From Rhodospirillales bacterium (GTDB lineage Bacteria > Pseudomonadota > Alphaproteobacteria > ATCC43930 > CGMCC-115725), in NCBI GenBank assembly GCA_028288725.1, contig JAQGIC010000111.1:1-55640 (forward strand): a stretch of 55,640 bases of DNA, read 5' to 3'. This document shows positions 17,175 to 25,675 of this stretch, one piece after another. The translations under genes were made by a program, and so were the position numbers. The notes under the pieces are model-generated. The model saw only the letters and a program-made list of their open reading frames with translations, did no database searches and was not told the origin of the DNA. Position 1 is the first letter of the stretch. The number at the start of each line of letters is the position of its first letter.

Positions 17175-18743
17175 ATGGCCGAAGAGAAATATCGCGCGAA
17201 AATCAAGACGGTGGCCGAGCTGATCGAGATCATCGGGCAGCCGCCGCGCGCGCGAAAAAAGAAGGTAATCATGTGCCATGGCGCCTTCGACGTGGTGCAT
17301 CCGGGCCATATCCGCCACCTGATGTACGCCAAGGACAAGGCCGCGATTCTGGTCGCAAGCCTGACCTGCGACGACCATATCGTGAAGGCGTCGTTCCGAC
17401 CGTTCGTGCCCGAACAATTGCGCGCCCTCAATCTGGCCGCGATGGACATGGTCGACTACGTGATCATCGACGCCAACCAGACCCCTTTGCAAAACCTGCG
17501 CGACATCAAACCGGACTATTTCGCCAAGGGTTACGAGTATGTCTCTTCCGGTCTCCACCCCAAGACCAAGGAAGAAAAAGACATCCTCGACAGCTACGGC
17601 GGCGAGATCATCTTCACGCCGGGCGACGTGGTTTATTCCTCGACCAAACTGCTGGAAACCCAACCGCCCAATATCGGCGCGGACAAGTTGCTGTCGCTGT
17701 TGCAGGCCGAGGACCTGTCGTTCGACGATCTGCGCAACAGCCTCGACCGGATCAAGGGGCTGGCCGTCCATATCGTCGGCGACACGATCGTCGACAGCTA
17801 CACCGAAACCGCGATGATCGGCGGCCAGACCAAGACGCCGACCATGTCCGTTCGCTACGAGAGCGTCCGAAATTACGTGGGCGGCGCCGGCGTGGTCGCC
17901 AAGCACCTCAAAGCGGCGGGCGCCGACGTCACTTTCACCACCGTGCTGGGTGACGATGCGTTCAAGGATCTGGTCCTCAACGACCTGAAGGATTACGGCG
18001 TCACGATCAACGCGATCATCGACCCGACCCGCCCGACAACGCACAAGAATGCGATCGTGTGCGACGGCTACCGGCTGCTAAAGATCGACACGCTCGACAA
18101 TCGGACGATTTCCGACAACATCCAGGCCCGATTCCACACGGCCATACGTGAGACCCCTGCCAGTTGCGTCGTCTTCTCGGATTTTCGTCACGGGATCTTC
18201 AACCGATCGACGATTCCCGGCATGGTCGCAGCCATCCCGGCCGGCACCTTCCGCGTCGCCGACAGCCAGGTCGCCAGCCGTTGGGGCAATATCCTGGAGT
18301 TCCAGGAGTTCGATCTGATCACCCCGAATGAGCGCGAAGCGCGTTTTGCACTGGGCGATCAGGATTCCGTCGTCCGCCCGTTGGCGCTCAAGCTCTACCA
18401 GGAAGCCAAGTGCAAAAGCCTGATCCTTAAGCTGGGCGAGCGCGGACTTCTGGCTTATCGCCCCCGGGCCAACCAGCAGGATCTGCGGTCGTTCTTCGTC
18501 GTCGACAGCTTCGCCGGGACGGTGCGCGATGCGGTCGGCTCCGGCGACGCACTGCTGGCCTATGCCACTCTCGTCGAAGCGGCGACAGGCAATTCGCTCG
18601 TTGCCGCCATCATCGGCGCTTTCGCAGCGGCGGCGGAGTGCGAGTATGACGGCAACATTCCGGTTACTCCCCAGGACGTCATGAAGAAGATCAACCGCGT
18701 GGAGCGCGCGGCGTCTTTCGTCGGCGACGACGAGGATCGATAG
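17175..18743 (+). CDS. Nucleotidyltransferase - PfkB kinase fusion, reversed HldE order
   Basis: In this 522-residue bifunctional protein the N-terminal domain (about 20-160) is a cytidylyltransferase-like fold with HGAFDVVHPGHIRHL. The C-terminal domain (about 195-515) is a PfkB/ribokinase-type sugar kinase with GGAGVVAKHL and the anion hole DAVGSGDALLAY. HldE (RfaE), which makes ADP-heptose, has these two domains in the opposite order. Here it may phosphorylate and then activate a heptose-like or other sugar. Context with a transketolase pair supports a sugar of unusual chain length, but this is inference. The ATG at 17175 is preceded by GAAGG, and the stop overlaps the next start by one base (TAGTG). 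Confidence 0.8.
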   Translation: MAEEKYRAKIKTVAELIEIIGQPPRARKKKVIMCHGAFDVVHPGHIRHLMYAKDKAAILVASLTCDDHIVKASFRPFVPEQLRALNLAAMDMVDYVIIDANQTPLQNLRDIKPDYFAKGYEYVSSGLHPKTKEEKDILDSYGGEIIFTPGDVVYSSTKLLETQPPNIGADKLLSLLQAEDLSFDDLRNSLDRIKGLAVHIVGDTIVDSYTETAMIGGQTKTPTMSVRYESVRNYVGGAGVVAKHLKAAGADVTFTTVLGDDAFKDLVLNDLKDYGVTINAIIDPTRPTTHKNAIVCDGYRLLKIDTLDNRTISDNIQARFHTAIRETPASCVVFSDFRHGIFNRSTIPGMVAAIPAGTFRVADSQVASRWGNILEFQEFDLITPNEREARFALGDQDSVVRPLALKLYQEAKCKSLILKLGERGLLAYRPRANQQDLRSFFVVDSFAGTVRDAVGSGDALLAYATLVEAATGNSLVAAIIGAFAAAAECEYDGNIPVTPQDVMKKINRVERAASFVGDDEDR

Positions 18744-19705
18744 TGCTCCGACGACCAGACCAAGCGCGGCTGAGATCGATCGTGATCGGTCTCGGTGTGC
18801 AGGGGCAGAAACGACGCCGTGTGGCAGGGCCGGATTTCGTCGCATCCGTCGACCCGTTCAATGCCGACGCCGACTACCGCACGATCCGCGAAATTCCGCT
18901 CGACAGCTTCGACGCAGCGCTCTGCTGCATTCCGGACGAACCCAAGATCGAGATCATCCGCTATCTGCTGACCAACGGCAAACACGTGCTGGTCGAGAAG
19001 CCGCTCTGGGCCAAAGACGATGCGGAAATCCAGGACCTCGAACGTTCGGCGCAGCACGCGGGCGTCGTGTGTTACTCGGCTTACAACCACCGTTTCGAGC
19101 CTCATTTCGTCCGCATGCGCGACCTGCTCGCTTCAGGCGAACTCGGGCAGATCTATCGATGTCGCATGTTCTACGGCAACGGCACGGCGCGGCTTGTGCG
19201 CGAAAGCGATTGGCGCGACAAGGGAGCCGGCGTGCTGCCCGACCTCGCATCGCATCTGCTCGACACCGCGCGGTTCTGGTTCGGCGAGATCGGCGGGAAT
19301 TTCACCCTCGCGTCGGCCAACTGTTTCGAGAACAAAGCTCCAGACCATGTCGTGATCGTCAATGAGGGCTCATCGCCGAAACTCGAACTCGAGATGACGC
19401 TGCTGCAATGGCGCAATCATTTCACCTGCGACATCCTGGCGGAACGGGGCTCCGCCCATATTGCCTCGCTCTGCAAATGGGGCCCAAGCAGCTTCATTCA
19501 CCGCCGACGTATCCTGCCGTCAGGCCGCCCGGTCGAAAACGAAGTCGTGTTGACGCAGGAAGATCCGACCTGGGCAATCGAGTATGAACATTTCAAACAG
19601 CTTTGCGTGCTCGGCGCGCCGGCCGACCTGTCGCGCGACCTATGGCTCAATCAGACAATCGGCCGGTTGAGCGAAAATGCGTTGCGCATGCTCGGACAAT
19701 CATGA
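18743..19705 (+). CDS. Gfo/Idh/MocA-family oxidoreductase
   Basis: This 320-residue protein has an N-terminal NAD(P)-binding fold (IVIGLGVQGQKR) and the family lysine motif VLVEKPLW. The C-terminal domain has YNHRFEPHFVRMRDLL and DLASHLLDTARFWFG, typical of the family. Members oxidise or reduce a ring hydroxyl or keto group of (nucleotide) sugars, for example the 3-position before transamination. The start is a GTG that shares one base with the previous stop. It may supply the keto-sugar used by the downstream DegT aminotransferase. Confidence 0.82.
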   Translation: MLRRPDQARLRSIVIGLGVQGQKRRRVAGPDFVASVDPFNADADYRTIREIPLDSFDAALCCIPDEPKIEIIRYLLTNGKHVLVEKPLWAKDDAEIQDLERSAQHAGVVCYSAYNHRFEPHFVRMRDLLASGELGQIYRCRMFYGNGTARLVRESDWRDKGAGVLPDLASHLLDTARFWFGEIGGNFTLASANCFENKAPDHVVIVNEGSSPKLELEMTLLQWRNHFTCDILAERGSAHIASLCKWGPSSFIHRRRILPSGRPVENEVVLTQEDPTWAIEYEHFKQLCVLGAPADLSRDLWLNQTIGRLSENALRMLGQS

Positions 19706-21003
19706 CGATGACCTCACCCCTCATCGGTTTCGCCGGCATGACCCACCTTGGCCTCAACTCCGCCGTGGCCGGGGCCGAACGCGGATTCCACATCCTCGCC
19801 TTCGACCAGGACGCTGCGCGGGTCGCCGCACTGACGCGGGGTGAGATGCCGGTGTTGGAGCCGAGGCTCGACACACTTGCCGAAAAAAACCGGCGCCGCA
19901 TTACCTTCACCGCCGATCCCACGGCGCTCACCGCGTGTGATCTGGTCTATGTAGCACCCGACATCGCGACGGATGACACCGGGACGAGCGACCTCGGACC
20001 GCTCAACGAACTCCTGGACCTGGCTATGGCGCACGCACGCCCTGACTCGCCGGTTATAGTTTTGTCCCAGGTCCCTCCCGGCTACACGCGTGCGCGGCAG
20101 GTCCCCGGACGCACCTTGATCTATCAAGTCGAAACCCTTGTGTTCGGTCGAGCCATCGAACGGGCGCTCGAACCGGAGCGCTACATCATCGGCCTGGCCG
20201 ATCCCTCGGCACCGTTGCCTGATGTCTATGCCGACTTCCTGCGCGGACACGGCAATCCGCCGCTGCTGCCGATGCGGTACGAATCGGCGGAGCTCGCCAA
20301 AATTTCCATCAACTGCTGCCTCGTCGCGACGGTCAGCACGGCGAATATGCTGGCTGAACTGTGTGAGGCGCTGGGGGCTGATTGGTCCGAGATTGCCCCT
20401 GCCCTTCGCCTCGACCGTCGCATCGGCGCCCATGCCTATCTCGCTCCGGGGCTGGGGCTGTCCGGCGGAAACCTGGAACGGGATCTGGCGACCGTGCTGC
20501 GCCTGGCGGATGACCATGGTACCGATGCAGGCGTCGCTGCCGCCTGGCTCACCAATTCGCGCCACCGCAAGGAATGGAGCTATCGGACGCTCCGCGCCTC
20601 AGTCCTCGATCGAAAGCCGGACGCGCGTATCGCGGTGCTGGGCCTAGCCTACAAAGAAGATACGCACTCGATCAAGAACTCGCCATCGATCGAATGCCTG
20701 CGGCGGCTGGAGCGGTCCAATGTCGCGGTCTTCGATCCTGTGGTGAAAGGCAACGTTGTTCCGTTCGCCCGGGATGCGGCCTCGGCACTCGACTGCGCCA
20801 GGGATGCCGACGTGCTGCTCATCCTGACGCCCTGGGCTGAATTTAAAACGCTCGCCCCCGATACGCTCGCGCACGTCATGCAAGGACGTGTCCTGATCGA
20901 TCCCTATCGCTGTCTGTCGCGTCCGGCGGCAGAGGCCGCGGGTTTTCGCTATTTCACGCTTGGCGCCTCGGCCGATATCGTAAAGGCGGGCGGCAATGCT
21001 TGA
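19702..21003 (+). CDS. UDP-sugar dehydrogenase homologue without the catalytic cysteine
   Basis: This 433-residue protein has the three-domain layout of UDP-glucose/GDP-mannose dehydrogenases. It has an N-terminal Rossmann fold (IGFAGMTHLGLNSAVAG), the central helix with SAELAKISINC, and a C-terminal domain with VLGLAYKEDTHSIKNSPS. The active-site loop that normally reads PG-x-G-F-G-G-x-C-F-P-K-D is here PGLGLSGGNLERD, so the nucleophilic Cys is Asn. Without it the two-step oxidation to a uronic acid should not proceed. It might perform a single oxidation, bind a nucleotide sugar, or do different chemistry. It is coupled at both ends by overlaps. Confidence 0.78.
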   Translation: MTMTSPLIGFAGMTHLGLNSAVAGAERGFHILAFDQDAARVAALTRGEMPVLEPRLDTLAEKNRRRITFTADPTALTACDLVYVAPDIATDDTGTSDLGPLNELLDLAMAHARPDSPVIVLSQVPPGYTRARQVPGRTLIYQVETLVFGRAIERALEPERYIIGLADPSAPLPDVYADFLRGHGNPPLLPMRYESAELAKISINCCLVATVSTANMLAELCEALGADWSEIAPALRLDRRIGAHAYLAPGLGLSGGNLERDLATVLRLADDHGTDAGVAAAWLTNSRHRKEWSYRTLRASVLDRKPDARIAVLGLAYKEDTHSIKNSPSIECLRRLERSNVAVFDPVVKGNVVPFARDAASALDCARDADVLLILTPWAEFKTLAPDTLAHVMQGRVLIDPYRCLSRPAAEAAGFRYFTLGASADIVKAGGNA

Positions 21004-21922
21004 ACATCTCAGCCCGTCACCGCAGTCCCCCCAACGGGTCGTCGTCATGGGGGCCCGCGGATTTATCGGCGGGGCGATCACCCGTCGCCTGATCGCCACC
21101 GGCGTGCCGACATTGGCGCTCGGGCGCAGCGACGTCGATCTTCTGGCCGCCAATGCTTGGTCGGCGCTGGCGGCACAGCTTCGGGCCGGGGACGTTTTCG
21201 TCGCCGTCTCAGCGCTGGCGCCGGTGAAGACGTTGGAGATGCTGCAGGCCAACATCACGATGATGTCGGCCATGACCCGCGCGCTGAGGGCGGTGCCGAT
21301 CGCCCATGTGCTTAACATCGGGTCCGACGCGGTTTTTGCCGACTTACCTCTGCCTCTGACCGAGACCTCAACCAAGGAACCGGGGAGCTACCATGGCTTC
21401 ATGCATGCGATGCGCGAAGTCGCTTTCGCCGAGACCGGTCTCCCGCTCGCCACGTTGCGGCCGACGCTGGTCTATGGCGTCGGCGACCCTCATGATGGCT
21501 ACGGCCCCAATCGCTTTCTGCGACTCGTCCGCGAAAGAAAGGATATCGTTCTGTTCGGCGAGGGCGAAGAGCGACGCGATCATGTGGTGTTGGAGGATGT
21601 CGCCGAGCTTGCCTGCCGGATGATCCTGCAGCGCAGCCGGGGATCGCTCAATTGCGCGACCGGCGACGTATGGTCGTTCCGGGAGGTTGCATCGCTGGCA
21701 ACGAGCCTGGTCGATACCCCCGTTCGCATCATCGGGTCACCGCGACAAGGACCGATGCCGCACAATGGTCTTCGCCCCTTCGACCCGACGGCGACCCGTT
21801 TGGCGTTTCCGGATTTTGCTTACACGCGCCTACCGGCAGGCCTGGCCAAGACCTTTGCCGCCGGGCGAAGCAGCTCCGAAGAGCCCGCAGGCAGCCATTC
21901 AAAAGAGGTGACACAATCGTGA
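20996..21922 (+). CDS. Epimerase-like extended SDR with altered active site
   Basis: This 308-residue Rossmann protein has the cofactor loop MGARGFIGG and the expected NIGSDAVFAD stretch. At the YxxxK position it has Tyr-His-Gly-Phe-Met (YHGFMHAMRE), so the catalytic lysine is absent. Otherwise it follows the epimerase fold (TLRPTLVYGVGDPHDGYG). It may be a weak or non-catalytic member, or may work with a shifted residue. It overlaps the dehydrogenase homologue by 8 bases and the transketolase subunit by 4. Confidence 0.72.
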   Translation: MLEHLSPSPQSPQRVVVMGARGFIGGAITRRLIATGVPTLALGRSDVDLLAANAWSALAAQLRAGDVFVAVSALAPVKTLEMLQANITMMSAMTRALRAVPIAHVLNIGSDAVFADLPLPLTETSTKEPGSYHGFMHAMREVAFAETGLPLATLRPTLVYGVGDPHDGYGPNRFLRLVRERKDIVLFGEGEERRDHVVLEDVAELACRMILQRSRGSLNCATGDVWSFREVASLATSLVDTPVRIIGSPRQGPMPHNGLRPFDPTATRLAFPDFAYTRLPAGLAKTFAAGRSSSEEPAGSHSKEVTQS

Positions 21923-22749
21923 CGGCACCATCGCTTTCCAACAGCATCGATGTTGCTGCGGCCAACCGGCGCTGCCGCACCTATCGCAGGCGCATTCTGG
22001 AGATCAGCCAGCAGGTCCAGGCGCTGCATATCGCGTCAGCCTATTCCTGCACCGAGATCGTCGACGCCATCTTGAACATTCACATGAGCGACGGCAGCGA
22101 TGGTCGGCCGCGCGACACCTTCATCATGTCGAAGGGGCACGGCTGCATGATCCAATACGTGATCCTGGAAGAACGCGGAATCCTGTCCCGATCCGACATC
22201 GATTCCTACTGCCGCGCCGGCGGCCGGCTCGGTTGCCATCCCGACTACGGCAATCCCGGAATTGAGGCATCGACGGGCTCGCTCGGCCATGGCCTTTCGA
22301 TGGCCGTCGGGATGGCCTACGCCGAGCGTGCGAACAAAACCGGTGGAACGGTTTATGCCGTGCTATCGGACGGTGAAGTTCAGGAAGGCTCGACATGGGA
22401 AGCCATTATGATGGCAGCGTCGCTGGGCGTTACCAACCTGGTTGCCGTCGTCGACAACAATGATTTCCAATCGCTCGGGCGGACTTCGGAAACCCATCCG
22501 AGCTTCTATCCCGTCATCGAAAAACTCGAGGCGTTCGGCTGGGAGGCGGTCGAGATACCCGGTCATGATACCGCAGCCCTGGTCCAGGCAATCGCCGATA
22601 GGAAAGGTCAAAAGCCATTCCTGGTGAATGCGCGCACGACAAAGGGTAAAGGCGTATCCTATATGGAAAATGTGCCGGTCTGGCATTATCGGTCACCCAA
22701 TCCCGAGGAATTCCGGCAGGCGCTCGCCGAACTCGAGGAACGTGCCTGA
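21919..22749 (+). CDS. Transketolase-like enzyme, N-terminal (TPP-binding) subunit
   Basis: This 276-residue protein equals the N-terminal third of a transketolase. It carries the diphosphate/metal motif (LSDGEVQEGSTWE through VVDNND) and MSKGHGCM and SLGHGLSMAVG for thiamine diphosphate binding. The start is the GTG at 21919, overlapping the previous stop (GTGA) and preceded by AGAGGTG. It requires the following gene to complete the active site. Transketolases move a two-carbon ketol unit. In this island the likely role is to shorten or lengthen a sugar, not pentose-phosphate metabolism. Confidence 0.87.
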   Translation: MTAPSLSNSIDVAAANRRCRTYRRRILEISQQVQALHIASAYSCTEIVDAILNIHMSDGSDGRPRDTFIMSKGHGCMIQYVILEERGILSRSDIDSYCRAGGRLGCHPDYGNPGIEASTGSLGHGLSMAVGMAYAERANKTGGTVYAVLSDGEVQEGSTWEAIMMAASLGVTNLVAVVDNNDFQSLGRTSETHPSFYPVIEKLEAFGWEAVEIPGHDTAALVQAIADRKGQKPFLVNARTTKGKGVSYMENVPVWHYRSPNPEEFRQALAELEERA

Positions 22750-22751
22750 TC

Positions 22752-23666
22752 ATGCGCAACGCCTTCTCCGACACTCTTTATGCCTGTGCTCTTGAGGACC
22801 CTTCGATCTACATCGTCGTGGCCGATATTTCTCCCGCCGGCTCGATGGCGAAGCTTCGCGTCGATTATCCGGAGCGGTTCATCAACGTCGGCGTCGCCGA
22901 GCAGGTCATGATCGGCATTGCCGCCGGCTTGGCGCTGAAAGGCGCGCAGCCCTTCGCCTATACGATCGCGACCTTCTCGCTCTATCGCCCGTTCGAGATG
23001 GTTCGGGACGATCTTTGCTATCAGAACCTGCCGGTGACGGTGGTCGGCATGGGGTCGGGACTGGTGTATTCGACCCTCGGCGGGACCCATCACACGATGG
23101 AAGACGTCGCGATCGCGACCGCACTACCCAACATGCAGGTGATCGCCCCGTGCGACCCGCTGGAGGTTGTCGAGGCGACGCGTTATTGCGCGCGACAAAA
23201 GGTGGGGCCGGTTTATCTGAAGCTGGGTAAGGCGGGCGAGGCAAAGGTCACGGAAAACGCGGTAGACCCGTTCGTCTTCGGCAAGATCCGCTATCTGCAA
23301 AAGGGCACCGACACCGCGATCCTGACCTATGGGCCGATGATCAGCCAGGCGCTCGAAGTCGCCAAGCGCCTCGAAGCCCGGGGCGAAACCGTATCGGTCG
23401 TGTCGGTCCATACTCTGAAGCCGCTGGATGTTCCGGGGATCGCCGCAGCGCTCGCCGGCCATGCCCGGGTCATCGTTATGGAAGAAAATGTGCCCCATGG
23501 CGCACTCGCCTCACGCGTGAAGGAGATTGCATGGGACACGAAGGTGGCATGTGATCTTCGGGTGTTCACCCTTAAGGATGAATTCATCCATTTTTATGGT
23601 TCGTATGAACAACTTCTGGAACAGCACGGTATCAGCGTCGAGCAGGTGCTGAACGGTCTCGACTGA
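22752..23666 (+). CDS. Transketolase-like enzyme, C-terminal subunit
   Basis: This 304-residue protein equals the pyrimidine-binding and C-terminal domains of transketolase. The TPP-activating glutamate is in NVGVAEQVMIGIAAG. It also has GTHHTMEDVAIATALPNM and the C-terminal domain ILTYGPMISQALEVAKRLEA. It starts 2 bases after the N-terminal subunit, so the two form a heterodimeric split enzyme. Split transketolases of this type are known in polysaccharide and secondary-metabolite loci. The substrate here is not known. Confidence 0.87.
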   Translation: MRNAFSDTLYACALEDPSIYIVVADISPAGSMAKLRVDYPERFINVGVAEQVMIGIAAGLALKGAQPFAYTIATFSLYRPFEMVRDDLCYQNLPVTVVGMGSGLVYSTLGGTHHTMEDVAIATALPNMQVIAPCDPLEVVEATRYCARQKVGPVYLKLGKAGEAKVTENAVDPFVFGKIRYLQKGTDTAILTYGPMISQALEVAKRLEARGETVSVVSVHTLKPLDVPGIAAALAGHARVIVMEENVPHGALASRVKEIAWDTKVACDLRVFTLKDEFIHFYGSYEQLLEQHGISVEQVLNGLD

Positions 23667-23686
23667 GCTCGCCGGAGGAAGAGGAT

Positions 23687-24895
23687 ATGAACCAACGTCT
23701 GGCGGCATTGGCACGATTCGGCGGAAAGCCGGTCCGTGCCACGCCGATGCCGCCCCGGCTGGCGCTCGGCGCCGCCGAACTCGCGATGGTCGATGAAGTC
23801 TTTCGCCATTACGAAGAGCGCCAGATCGATCCCGGCTATCAAGGCCATTTCGAACGGCTTTATTGCGACGCTTTCGTCGCGGCGATGGGCGGCGGCTATG
23901 CCGATGCGGTGTCGACCGGCACCGCGGCGATCTATGTCGCCGTTGCGGCACTAGGTTTGCCGCCGGGCAGCGAAGTCATCGTCTCGCCCATCACCGACCC
24001 GGGTAGCGTCAACGCGTTGATCCATGCCGGTTTGAAAATTCGCCTCGCCGATTCGAAACCGGATAGTTTCAACATCGGCGTGGAGCAGTTCGTCGATCGG
24101 ATCGGCCCGAACACCCGGGCGGTTCTGGTGGTCCATGCCGCGGGACAGGCAGCCGAAATCGACCAGATCGTTGCGGAAGCGCATTGCCGCCGCATCAAAG
24201 TGATCGAAGATTGCTCCCAGGCCCATATGGCCCGCTTGCGCGGCCAGCCGGTGGGCACATTCGGCGACATCGCCGCCTTCTCGACGATGTACCGCAAGGC
24301 CTCGATCACCGGGGCGGCCGGCGGCGTGGTCTACACGCGCGATCTGGACTTGCATCGCAACGCGCTGGCGCACGCCGATCGAGGCAAGACGCCGTGGATC
24401 GAAGGGTTTGACGACAAGGATCCCGACCAGTTCCTGTTTCCAGCGCTGAACCATCACACCGACGAGATTTCCTGCGCGATCGGCGTCGCCTCTTGGCAGC
24501 GCCTACCGGAGACCATCGCCGCGCGAATGGCATTCGTTCGCGGGCTTGACGCGCTGGCCCAACGCTCCAACGCCTGCCGGCCCTACGGCTGGTCCGAGGG
24601 CGATTCGCCATTCTACTATCCGATCGTCGTCGATCCCGCGGCATTGCCGGTCTCGAAGACCGAGTTCGCGCTATCCGTCGCCGCCGAAGGCATCGGGCTC
24701 AATCCGCATTACAAATATCTCGTCGCCGACTGGCGCTATCTGCGCCCTCACCTCGCCGACGGATTCGAAACGGCCAATGCCCGATCGATCCGAGACCGAT
24801 GCTTCACATTGTTCCTCAACGAGAAGTACGGCGCGCAGGAGGTCGAGGACACAATCGCTGCGATCGCGAAGGTCGAGAATGCCCTGCTCGCCTGA
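23687..24895 (+). CDS. DegT/DnrJ/EryC1/StrS-family PLP sugar aminotransferase
   Basis: This 402-residue fold-type I aminotransferase has the PLP-binding region STGTAAIYVAVAALGLP (about 77-93) and the pyridine-nitrogen aspartate in VIEDCSQAH (Asp175). The Schiff-base lysine lies in FSTMYRKASITGAAGG (Lys204). It should transfer an amino group from glutamate to a keto-sugar nucleotide, or to a free keto sugar made by the oxidoreductase or transketolase upstream. The two following acetyltransferase genes would then N-acylate the new amine. An AGGAAGAGG ribosome site precedes the ATG. Confidence 0.87.
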   Translation: MNQRLAALARFGGKPVRATPMPPRLALGAAELAMVDEVFRHYEERQIDPGYQGHFERLYCDAFVAAMGGGYADAVSTGTAAIYVAVAALGLPPGSEVIVSPITDPGSVNALIHAGLKIRLADSKPDSFNIGVEQFVDRIGPNTRAVLVVHAAGQAAEIDQIVAEAHCRRIKVIEDCSQAHMARLRGQPVGTFGDIAAFSTMYRKASITGAAGGVVYTRDLDLHRNALAHADRGKTPWIEGFDDKDPDQFLFPALNHHTDEISCAIGVASWQRLPETIAARMAFVRGLDALAQRSNACRPYGWSEGDSPFYYPIVVDPAALPVSKTEFALSVAAEGIGLNPHYKYLVADWRYLRPHLADGFETANARSIRDRCFTLFLNEKYGAQEVEDTIAAIAKVENALLA

Positions 24896-24910
24896 CCAGG
24901 GCGATCGCCC

Positions 24911-25675
24911 GTGACCCCCGAAGCCCGCGCCGTCGCCGCCATTCTGCCGCAGGGCGCTGCTGCCGATGTGCTGATCGTCCATTCCGCCTTTAGCGGCCTG
25001 TCGCGCGCCGGGCTCAAGGCCGAGGCATTTTGTCAGGCGCTGATCGAAGCGGCCCCCGCCTGCACCATCCTGATGCCGACGATGACCTGGCGCACGGTGA
25101 CGCCGGCGACACCGACCTTCGATGAGATCGAGACTCCATCTCACACCGGCATTCTGACCGAAGTTTTCCGAACCCGATTTGCCTCCCATCGGTCATTGCA
25201 TCCTACCCATTCGGTCGCCGGACGCGGGCCGCTCGCGGCGCGGTTGCTGGGCAGCCACCACTTGGGCGACACCCCCTGTCCCGGCAGTTCGCCCTATGGG
25301 CTGATGCGCGATTTCGATGCATCGATCCTGCTCCTGGGCGTCGGGCTCGAATGCTGCACGGCGATCCATCATGCCGAGGAGACGATTGCCCCCGACTTTT
25401 ATGTCCGGCCTCCGGCAGAGGGCGAAGCCTACAGATTGCGGGCACGCGACGGCACGCTGCACCAGGTGCAGACGCGGCGGCATCGTCGGCTGCCGCGCGA
25501 CTTCTCCCAGTTCGAACCGGCCTTGCGAACGGCGGGACATTTGCGGGAAGGTGAAGTTGCGGGCACCGTTTGGCGCGTTCTTCCCGCCCGGCAGCTCTAT
25601 AGGCTGGTCCTGGCGGCGCTCGCCGAACGACAGGACGCGACGCTGGCACCGGCTGCACGAGAGACCGCGTCATGA
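24911..25675 (+). CDS. AAC(3)-family N-acetyltransferase
   Basis: This 254-residue protein belongs to the aminoglycoside 3-N-acetyltransferase family. Signatures are LIVHSAFSGLSRAGLKAE, TILMPTMTW, RSLHPTHSVAGRGPLAA and LLLGVGLECCTAIHHAEE. In polysaccharide loci, members of this family acetylate amino sugars rather than antibiotics. Being directly after DegT, it probably acetylates that amine. The start is GTG at 24911. It overlaps the next acyltransferase by four bases. Resistance to aminoglycosides should not be assumed. Confidence 0.85.
   Translation: MTPEARAVAAILPQGAAADVLIVHSAFSGLSRAGLKAEAFCQALIEAAPACTILMPTMTWRTVTPATPTFDEIETPSHTGILTEVFRTRFASHRSLHPTHSVAGRGPLAARLLGSHHLGDTPCPGSSPYGLMRDFDASILLLGVGLECCTAIHHAEETIAPDFYVRPPAEGEAYRLRARDGTLHQVQTRRHRRLPRDFSQFEPALRTAGHLREGEVAGTVWRVLPARQLYRLVLAALAERQDATLAPAARETAS

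Noticed and set aside
21919..23666. Housekeeping transketolase or 1-deoxyxylulose-5-phosphate synthase
   Set aside because: The two-subunit form, the overlap with sugar-nucleotide genes and the absence of pentose-phosphate or isoprenoid neighbours argue for a specialised pathway enzyme.
24911..25675. Aminoglycoside resistance gene
   Set aside because: The AAC(3) family match is real, but the position after a sugar aminotransferase and next to a second sugar acetyltransferase points to glycan synthesis, not resistance.
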